A stretch of 11,874 bases of DNA, from positions 1-11,874 of the forward strand of contig CACZOS010000228.1 of assembly GCA_902782815.1 (NCBI GenBank), in the 5' to 3' direction. The stretch's first letter is position 1. The number at the start of each line of letters is the position of its first letter. Source of the DNA: an uncultured Lachnospiraceae bacterium (lineage in GTDB: Bacteria > Bacillota > Clostridia > Lachnospirales > Lachnospiraceae). The position numbers were made by a program, and so were the translations under genes. This document shows positions 6,805 through 11,874 of the stretch, piece by piece. The notes beneath the pieces are model-generated. The model worked only from the letters and a program-made list of their open reading frames with translations. It did not search any database and was not told the DNA's origin.

Positions 6805-6813
6805 AGCATACCA
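6805..6813 (-). promoter_or_regulatory. Predicted extended -10 for the histidine phosphatase gene
   Basis: On the minus strand TGGTATGCT (6805-6813) is an extended -10 element; the best -35 at 18 bases (CTGTCT) is poor. The start point would be near 6798, giving a leader of about 40 bases. Confidence 0.3.
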
Positions 6814-6868
6814 TAAAACAACAGGAAAAGACAGCCGGTTTTTCCCCTTTTCCCTCCCTGGGGCAATA

Positions 6869-6897
6869 TGGACAAGGCCCGGAATAGGTGATAAAAT
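6869..6897 (+). promoter_or_regulatory. Predicted promoter of the MBL-hydrolase operon
   Basis: TGGACA (6869-6874), a 17-base spacer and TAAAAT (6892-6897) with a TGn extended -10 make a good vegetative promoter. The start point would be near 6904 and the leader about 73 bases. The 14 bases TGATAAAATAGGGT here also occur in the lysR promoter (1105-1118). Confidence 0.55.
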
Positions 6898-6977
6898 AGG
6901 GTAGACCTGACATGACCGATATAGCAGATTGCTTTGAGAAGTATGAAGGGGTAAAGATGAGCGGAGGATAGACAATA

Positions 6978-7856
6978 ATGAAGATCGTACAGCCTTACGG
7001 ATATAATATAGGAGATACCACATTGCTTATCGGCAGCGAGAAGGCAGCCATTATCGATACGGGGATGGAATACTGTTCCCCCAGGCTGGTGGAGGAGATA
7101 AAAAAGGAACTGGGGGAAAGACCCCTGGATTATATCCTTTTGTCCCATTCCCATTACGATCACGTCTGCGGAATCCCCGCCATAAGGAGAGCATGGCCCG
7201 AAGTGAAGGTGTGTGCCCATCCCCATGCAGCCGTTATCCTGGCGAAGGAATCGGTGAGGGATTTCCTGATGAGGATGTCCAAAAAGAACTATGAGGAAGC
7301 CGATCCCGACCATGATGTGGTGGGATACCCTTTAAGTGATTACAAGGTGGATGTGGAACTGACCGAAGGGATGAAGATCGATCTGGGGGATATGCTTTTC
7401 CGGGTCATTGAGACACCGGGACATACAAAGTGCTGTATTTCCTTCTATGATGAGATCAATCAGATACTGTTTGCGTCCGAAAGCACGGGAATCATCAATA
7501 TAGCTGATCCTTACAGCGTGGAGCCTACCTTTGTATCCAGCTATGTCCAGGCTATGGCCTCCGGACGGAAGCTGAGACCGCTCCCGGTAAAAATGATCCT
7601 TCAGTCTCATCGGGTCATGGGAACTCTCATCGAACCGGAACATTATTTTGAGAGGATGGAATGTTACTACCATCTCACCCGGGATATTGTGCTCAGCATG
7701 TATAAAGACGGCCTGGATTTTGAACGGATCTTAAAAATCTATGCGGATATATTTGCCAGCCGGGCCGAAGGTCAGCCTTATTTTGCCTTCATGGTCAATG
7801 CGAAGGCCGCTGTGGGGACCCTGATCCGGGAATATGAGGAAGGACTTATCTCCTGA
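6978..7856 (+). CDS. MBL-fold metallo-hydrolase
   Basis: A 292-residue cytoplasmic hydrolase of the metallo-beta-lactamase fold, probably binding two metal ions. The N-terminal strands (TTLLIGSEKAAIIDTGM) lead to the signature LSHSHYDHVCG with H57, H59, D61 and H62 as ligands. The third histidine is H150 in ETPGHTKCC, and H212 in LQSHRVMG is the last. The position normally occupied by the bridging aspartate (FxGD) reads FASESTG, with E169 or a serine in its place, so metal binding may differ. The C-terminal 80 residues are a helical extension. Specific substrate is unknown; glyoxalase II-like or lactonase-like hydrolysis is possible. GGAGG lies 10 bases before the ATG. It is the first gene of a probable operon with the membrane protein (29-base gap) and the phosphopantetheinyl transferase. 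Confidence 0.88.
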   Translation: MKIVQPYGYNIGDTTLLIGSEKAAIIDTGMEYCSPRLVEEIKKELGERPLDYILLSHSHYDHVCGIPAIRRAWPEVKVCAHPHAAVILAKESVRDFLMRMSKKNYEEADPDHDVVGYPLSDYKVDVELTEGMKIDLGDMLFRVIETPGHTKCCISFYDEINQILFASESTGIINIADPYSVEPTFVSSYVQAMASGRKLRPLPVKMILQSHRVMGTLIEPEHYFERMECYYHLTRDIVLSMYKDGLDFERILKIYADIFASRAEGQPYFAFMVNAKAAVGTLIREYEEGLIS

Positions 7857-7885
7857 AGTCAGGAGGTGGAAATATAGGAACAGAG

Positions 7886-9880
7886 ATGGCAGGTGACAAT
7901 ATGGAAAAGATAAACCGAAAAGAATTAAAACAACGCGCTAAAAAGATCGTGAAATCCCATTACTGGATCCTTATGGTGGCATGTCTGGCTGCCGCTGTGC
8001 TGGGGTCGGATTTCTCAGACTCCCTGGGGTTTTTAAAACTCACAAAGGATGATACCAGCACACAGACTGTTCAGGAAGCATCCGGCAGTTCTCATAAGGA
8101 AGATGTGAGAACCGGGGTCGGATTCGAGGAGATCGTGAGTTCCATTGTGGCGAATAATCTGGATGAATATCAGAGGAGGTCAGAAGAGACTCTTTCTGAG
8201 CAGGAAAAGACAAAGCAGGAGAGCTTTGGAGCCATCAAGATCGGAAGAAGCAGAGGTGTCCTTGCCCTGATTGTAAACAAGGTACAAAGTGGTTCTTTCT
8301 ATCTGATGATCATCGTCACCATTCAGTCCATTCTGAAGTCCAGGGCCTGGGCAGGGGTAATATTTATTCTTTTGTCTTTTGTCCTGATCTCAGGGGCATG
8401 GTTTCTTATTGTCAATACCTTTGAGGTGATCTATTCCCGTATGTTCCTGGAAGCCAGAACCTATGAAAAGGTACCGGCCCGAAAGTTTCTTTTTCTGATC
8501 CGGACAAAATCTTTGTTTCATGTCACCTGGGTGATGCTGGTAAGAACCGTTTATCTGGTTCTCTGGTCCTTTACCGTGATCGGTGGTATGATCAAGTTTT
8601 ATTCCTATAGGATGGTCGCCTATATCGTAGCGGAAAACCCACGGATCAAGACCAGGGATGCTATCAATCTGTCCAGAAGAATGATGATGGGGCATAAGTG
8701 GGAATGCTTCATTCTGGAAATGAGTTTGATCCTGTGGTATATCCTTGATGCCTTTACCCTAGGTCTCATTCGTCTCTTCTGGCTTAATTCCTATATAACG
8801 GCAACCCTCACCGAATATTATGCCGATCTTCGCCGGAGGTATATTGAAGAAAAGAAAGAGGGATATGAATTATTGAATGACCGGTACCTGTATGAACATG
8901 CGTCTGAGGAGTCATTATATGAAGCCTATGCCGATGTGGTTGCCCTGAAGGATGAACCCAGGTTTGAATATACCGAGAAAAATCCTGTTCTTCGCCTGCT
9001 CCAGTCTCTTGTGGGTGTCGTTCTCTTCTATGATGAAAATGAAAAGAAGAGAAGAGAACAGGCAGTGAAAGACGCGAATATCCTGAATCTGCAGGATGTG
9101 GTCAAGGGAAAGGTCTATCCGGGACGGCTTTCCGGCATAGAGAAGGACGAAAAAGTAAAAAGTCTGGAGAATCTCAGTTATCTGCGGTGCTATTCCCTGA
9201 TGTCCCTTATTATGATCTTCTTTATGTTCTGCATTGTGGGATGGTTATGGGAAGTGAGCCTTCACCTGATAACAAGCGGAACATTTGTTAACCGGGGTGT
9301 TCTTCACGGCCCCTGGCTCCCCATTTACGGAACCGGGGGAGTCATGATCCTTCTCCTTCTTTACCGGTTCAGAAAGTGGCCGTGGCTTGAGTTTTTCCTG
9401 GCCGTTGTCCTGGCGGGAATAGTGGAGTATACCACAGCCCTGCATCTTGAGCGGACCCATGGGGGAACCCAGTGGTGGAATTATGATAACTACTATCTGA
9501 ATATCAACGGGCGCGTCTGCGCGGAAGGACTGCTGGTTTTCGGCCTGGGCGGCATCGCCGTGGTCTATCTCCTTGCCCCCATGATGGATAATCAGCTTAG
9601 CAGGATCAGGGGGAAAATATTATTGCCGATCTGTGTTGTTCTGCTGACGGTCTATGCTGTTGACATGGTCTATTCCGGCAAACATCCCAACAGCGGTAAA
9701 GGAATAACCGATTACGAATCCGAGTACAGGATGCCTCAGGAGTCCCCATACCGGATGCTGTCTTCGGAACAGATGGGAAGTGATCAGGCATGGAAGGGAA
9801 AATCCTCATCTATCTCTCTCGTTTTCGGAGAGGACAATCCTCCGCAGACCTTACCAGGGCAGGACTCGGCTGTTATCTGA
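7886..9880 (+). CDS. Polytopic membrane protein: DUF975-like half fused to a type IV ABC-transporter permease-like half
   Basis: A 664-residue integral membrane protein of unknown function. The N-terminal half looks like DUF975: NRKELKQRAKKIVKSHYWILM at the start, a first membrane helix (about 26-40), a hydrophilic probably extracytoplasmic segment (about 41-130), then helices near 138-151, 156-179, 215-235 and 273-295, with YIVAENPRIKTRDAINLSRRMM and a TEYYADLRRRY segment. A charged linker (about 310-430) leads to a C-terminal half resembling the putative type IV ABC-transporter family: FCIVGWLWEVSLHLITSGTFVNRGVLHGPWLPIYGTGG, then IVEYTTA and WWNYDNYYLNINGRVC, with about five more helices to residue 595. 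The tail (600-664) is hydrophilic. No ATPase gene is adjacent, so transport is unproven. The ATG at 7886 has AGGA six bases upstream; an ATG at 7901 (AGGTGA, 4 bases) is an alternative. Confidence 0.85.
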   Translation: MAGDNMEKINRKELKQRAKKIVKSHYWILMVACLAAAVLGSDFSDSLGFLKLTKDDTSTQTVQEASGSSHKEDVRTGVGFEEIVSSIVANNLDEYQRRSEETLSEQEKTKQESFGAIKIGRSRGVLALIVNKVQSGSFYLMIIVTIQSILKSRAWAGVIFILLSFVLISGAWFLIVNTFEVIYSRMFLEARTYEKVPARKFLFLIRTKSLFHVTWVMLVRTVYLVLWSFTVIGGMIKFYSYRMVAYIVAENPRIKTRDAINLSRRMMMGHKWECFILEMSLILWYILDAFTLGLIRLFWLNSYITATLTEYYADLRRRYIEEKKEGYELLNDRYLYEHASEESLYEAYADVVALKDEPRFEYTEKNPVLRLLQSLVGVVLFYDENEKKRREQAVKDANILNLQDVVKGKVYPGRLSGIEKDEKVKSLENLSYLRCYSLMSLIMIFFMFCIVGWLWEVSLHLITSGTFVNRGVLHGPWLPIYGTGGVMILLLLYRFRKWPWLEFFLAVVLAGIVEYTTALHLERTHGGTQWWNYDNYYLNINGRVCAEGLLVFGLGGIAVVYLLAPMMDNQLSRIRGKILLPICVVLLTVYAVDMVYSGKHPNSGKGITDYESEYRMPQESPYRMLSSEQMGSDQAWKGKSSSISLVFGEDNPPQTLPGQDSAVI

Positions 9881-10371
9881 AGGAAAACAATCTTCCTGCC
9901 CCCGGAAGGGAAACGGAGATAATCATAAGCCTGCCTCACTGTAAGCCTTGTTTTAAGGATTTTCCGGAGATTTTTCATAATGTATCCCACAGCGGGGACT
10001 GGTGGGCCTGTGCCTACGGATCGGCGGAGATGGGACTTGATCTTCAGCAGGTCCGGGCGGAGGATAAAAGCCGTCTGGCCGGGAGATTTTTTCATCCTTT
10101 GGAGACAGACTGGCTCAGCAGACAGCCCGCAGACCAGTTTTATCGGATATGGGCCTATAAAGAAAGCTATGTGAAATATACCGGGGAAGGGCTTTCCCGG
10201 GGCCTCGACCGGTTCAGTGTGGTGGGCAGGCCGCAAAAAGAAGGAGAAGGGAAAACCGGGATAACCGGTGTCCACGGTGTCTTCCAGCAGGAGATTCCTT
10301 TTCCTGAGAAGGATTACCGGTTTGTCCTGACCACCGGAGAACCGGTGAAGTATAAAGTCTGTTTTTTATGA
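9790..10371 (+). CDS. 4'-phosphopantetheinyl transferase superfamily protein (Sfp type)
   Basis: Expected to transfer the phosphopantetheine arm of CoA onto a serine of an acyl, peptidyl or aryl carrier protein. Motifs over 193 residues: FHNVSHSGDWWACA (62-75, H67), the metal-binding MGLDLQQVR (81-89, D84), FFHPLETDWL (100-109) and RIWAYKESYVKYTGEGL (119-135, with W121, K124, E125, K129). The usual GIDIE motif reads GLDLQ, so the second metal ligand (Glu109 of Sfp) is Gln86; some family members also lack it. The N-terminal domain is shorter than in Sfp (about 225 residues). The ATG lies 91 bases inside the preceding gene in another frame; the N-terminal strand ILIYLSRF is needed by the fold and no later start fits, so the overlap seems real. 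A partial GGGAAG site lies 9 bases upstream. No carrier-protein or NRPS/PKS gene is visible. Confidence 0.88.
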   Translation: MEGKILIYLSRFRRGQSSADLTRAGLGCYLKENNLPAPGRETEIIISLPHCKPCFKDFPEIFHNVSHSGDWWACAYGSAEMGLDLQQVRAEDKSRLAGRFFHPLETDWLSRQPADQFYRIWAYKESYVKYTGEGLSRGLDRFSVVGRPQKEGEGKTGITGVHGVFQQEIPFPEKDYRFVLTTGEPVKYKVCFL

Positions 10372-10383
10372 CAAATAAATAAG

Positions 10384-10440
10384 AAGAGGGTGTCCCGAAA
10401 GTCACTGCCAAATGACCCGAGGGACGCCCTCTTATGTTTT
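10384..10440. terminator. Bidirectional intrinsic terminator
   Basis: AAGAGGGTGTCCC (10384-10396) pairs with GGGACGCCCTCTT (10421-10433), 13 base pairs including one G-U, around a 24-base loop that contains a second small pairing (GTCA with TGAC). ATGTTTT follows on the plus strand. It separates the phosphopantetheinyl transferase operon from the convergent AIM24-family gene; the plus-strand U run is short. Confidence 0.8.
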
Positions 10441-10459
10441 ACCATCGGATATTCTTTTT

Positions 10460-11221
10460 TTATCTCACCGGCGCCATCCAGACAGTGCCCGAACCACGAT
10501 AAACATTTACCAGACCTTCTCCGCTTGCTGCGGATCCGATCAGACTTTTTGTGGTTTTTTCCACAGTGAACTGTAAAGAGGGACTCCATGCTATCGCATA
10601 TGATCCGTCAATTTTCAAGACGTCATTGTTGAGACGCACTTCAACGATCTCCTCCCGGGGAACGGGACTCTCTAAAGCGAATGCCCCGAATCCGACCAGA
10701 GAAAGGTTGAACAGTCCTTCATTTCCAAGAACGGCAGAGGATAGATTCTTACGGGCAACTACCTTTGTCTCGATGGTGGAGTCGCAGGCAAGAAAGAGGC
10801 CATCCTCAAGAACGATACCGCCGGGCCACACATTGGTATTGGATACGATGATATATTTGTATGTCGGCTCAAGCACCAGCAGGCCGGACCCCTCATATCT
10901 TGGCTTTACCGCTGTCTCTCCCGTTACTTTGCTGCCGATAAATTTTTTGGCCAGGTCCCCGGCGCCTTTGATGTCCGTGCCTGCCATGATATCGCCGGCA
11001 AACCACTGCATGGCTCCGGACTGAATAACCTGAGCGCTTTGATTCAGAACAATGGCCAGCTGCTTCTTATGTATATTCATCTTCGACATAAAATAAGCTG
11101 TCTGGGCAGAGGCAGGATCAACACTGATGTCCCGTAAATACTCCACAACATGGTATCTCCCGTTCTCAAATGAATACACTCCCTTTGTTTCAGTCGGTTT
11201 TAAAAAATCTGAAGATACCAT
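10460..11221 (-). CDS. AIM24 family protein
   Basis: A 253-residue protein of the AIM24 family (named for a yeast mitochondrial biogenesis protein; bacterial role unknown). It has no signal peptide and is rich in beta strands. Family-like features: LAIVLNQSAQVIQSGAMQWFAGDI (55-78), a GSGLLVLEPTYKYIIV strand pair (111-126), GGIVLEDGLFLACDSTIE (134-151) and LVGFGAFALESP (175-186), followed by a second similar lobe ending VNVYRGSGTVWMAPVR. The ATG at 11221 is preceded by AAAGGA at 10 bases. It is transcribed away from a second AIM24-type gene at 11411 and ends at a shared bidirectional terminator. A general fold assignment is secure, a function is not. Confidence 0.85.
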   Translation of the reverse strand: MVSSDFLKPTETKGVYSFENGRYHVVEYLRDISVDPASAQTAYFMSKMNIHKKQLAIVLNQSAQVIQSGAMQWFAGDIMAGTDIKGAGDLAKKFIGSKVTGETAVKPRYEGSGLLVLEPTYKYIIVSNTNVWPGGIVLEDGLFLACDSTIETKVVARKNLSSAVLGNEGLFNLSLVGFGAFALESPVPREEIVEVRLNNDVLKIDGSYAIAWSPSLQFTVEKTTKSLIGSAASGEGLVNVYRGSGTVWMAPVR

Positions 11222-11290
11222 TGGACATCCATCCTTTCCATAAATACAGTATTTTTAAATAGTATTCGTTAAACTCAATAATCTGTTTTT

Positions 11291-11318
11291 ATCATATCAC
11301 AGTTCTTTTTTATGTCAA
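11291..11318 (-). promoter_or_regulatory. Predicted promoter of the minus-strand AIM24 gene
   Basis: On the minus strand a perfect TTGACA (11313-11318), a 16-base spacer and TATGAT (11291-11296) with an extended TGn. The start point would be near 11284, with an AT-rich leader of about 63 bases. Confidence 0.6.
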
Positions 11319-11349
11319 CATGACCCTGATCCGGACACCCATATTGCCT

Positions 11350-11378
11350 GTGACAAACAGCAGAAATAATGGTATAAT
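11350..11378 (+). promoter_or_regulatory. Predicted promoter of the plus-strand AIM24 gene
   Basis: GTGACA (11350-11355), a 17-base spacer and a perfect TATAAT (11373-11378) form a strong vegetative promoter. The start point would be near 11385, giving a leader of about 26 bases. It lies about 30 bases from the -35 of the divergent AIM24 promoter, so shared regulation is possible. Confidence 0.65.
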
Positions 11379-11410
11379 AGAACAAGAAATTGAAAAAGGA
11401 GGTATTTATC

Positions 11411-11874
11411 ATGAAATATGAAATTAAAGGCGGAGTGCTTCCTGTGGTGATCTGCCATCTGGATCAGAATGAAAAGATGATCACCCAGAGCGGCGGTATG
11501 GCCTGGATGAGTCCTAATATGAAGATGGAAACCACCACTAACGGAGGACTGGGAAAAGCTTTCGGAAGAATGTTTTCCGGAGAGGCAATGTTCCAGAATG
11601 TCTATACGGCCTTAGGAGGCCAGGGAATGATCAGTTTTGTGGCCACTCTTCCCGGCTGCATCAAAGCCTTCAATATCAGCCCCGGAAATGATATCATCGT
11701 TCAGAAAAGAGGCTTTCTTGCTTCTGAAGCAGGAGTGGAGTTAAGCGTACATTTCCATAAAAAACTGGCCAGCGGCCTTTTTGGCGGAGAGGGATTTATC
11801 ATGCAGCGTGTATCCGGCCAGGGTATCTGCTTTGTGGAATTTGACGGTTACGTGGAAGAGTATGAACTGCAGCC
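11411..11874 (+). CDS. AIM24 / TIGR00266 family protein, N-terminal 154 residues (runs off the right edge)
   Basis: The frame starts at an ATG preceded by a perfect GGAGG at 8 bases and stays open to the window edge. The protein begins MKYEIKGGVLPVVICHLDQN and continues with ITQSGGMAWMSPNMKMETTT, GKAFGRMFSGEAMFQNVY, GMISFVATLPGCIKAFNI, IIVQKRGFLASEAGVEL and FGGEGFIMQRVSGQG, the order and glycine placement typical of the TIGR00266/AIM24 family, whose full length is about 220-260 residues. About a third is missing. It is divergent from another AIM24-family gene, to which it is only distantly similar by eye. Cytoplasmic by lack of a signal peptide; molecular function not established. Confidence 0.88.
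   Translation, partial: MKYEIKGGVLPVVICHLDQNEKMITQSGGMAWMSPNMKMETTTNGGLGKAFGRMFSGEAMFQNVYTALGGQGMISFVATLPGCIKAFNISPGNDIIVQKRGFLASEAGVELSVHFHKKLASGLFGGEGFIMQRVSGQGICFVEFDGYVEEYELQ

Noticed and set aside
6757..7023. N-terminal extension of the histidine phosphatase frame up to 7023
   Set aside because: The extension overlaps the start of the divergent MBL gene and both promoters, has no family similarity, and GGAGG before 6756 fixes the start there.
11222..11290. AT-rich partial symmetry (AATAC/GTATT) in the leader of the minus-strand AIM24 gene as an operator
   Set aside because: Arms are only five bases with interruptions in very AT-rich DNA, so chance explains it.
1..11874. Phage, insertion sequence, CRISPR array, toxin-antitoxin or tRNA gene
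   Set aside because: No integrase, transposase, terminal inverted repeats, regularly spaced repeats, short toxin pairs or tRNA-like cloverleaf were found on reading both strands.

Overview
The window looks like chromosomal core or near-core sequence from a low-to-medium-GC Gram-positive anaerobe of the Bacillota, most likely Clostridia and plausibly Lachnospiraceae. The reasons are the strong GGAGG-type ribosome binding sites, TTGACA/TATAAT-type promoters often with an extended TGn -10, U-rich hairpin terminators, and the families present (a TrpB2-type tryptophan synthase beta chain, a DUF362 protein, a DUF975/type IV ABC permease-like protein, AIM24 proteins). I see no phage, transposon, CRISPR, rRNA or tRNA genes. 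No gene-free stretch exceeds about 225 bases.

Layout. Bases 1-1035 (-) hold the N-terminal 345 codons of a TrpB2-type tryptophan synthase beta chain. It diverges from a LysR-type regulator (1205-2119, +) that is followed 16 bases later by a DUF362 protein with a cysteine-rich C-terminus (2136-3305, +). The shared intergenic region carries a perfect ATAA-N7-TTAT dyad centred about 64 bases upstream of the predicted trpB start point, the usual place for a LysR activator site. A bidirectional terminator (3358-3424) separates this block from a convergent, secreted C39-like cysteine peptidase (3443-4228, -).

TcdA, the tRNA ct6A dehydratase (4446-5198, +), and an ammonia-dependent NAD synthetase, NadE (5335-6117, +), follow. 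A 20-codon leader ORF with a strong Shine-Dalgarno sequence ends in an ATGA overlap with nadE. A second bidirectional terminator (6117-6159) separates nadE from a convergent histidine phosphatase (6160-6756, -).

Divergent from the phosphatase is a probable three-gene operon (6978-10371, +). It encodes an MBL-fold hydrolase, a polytopic membrane protein fusing DUF975-like and type IV ABC-permease-like halves, and a Sfp-type phosphopantetheinyl transferase whose start lies 91 bases inside the membrane-protein gene. A third bidirectional terminator (10384-10440) follows. The window ends with two divergent AIM24-family genes, one on the minus strand (10460-11221) and one on the plus strand (11411 to the edge, partial), each with a good promoter.

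Most genes are familiar housekeeping or accessory functions. The most unusual parts are the trpB2/lysR/DUF362 module with its operator and the apparent Fe-S motif of the DUF362 protein, the nadE leader ORF, and the divergent AIM24 pair. I do not see evidence for a dramatic new defence or mobile system.
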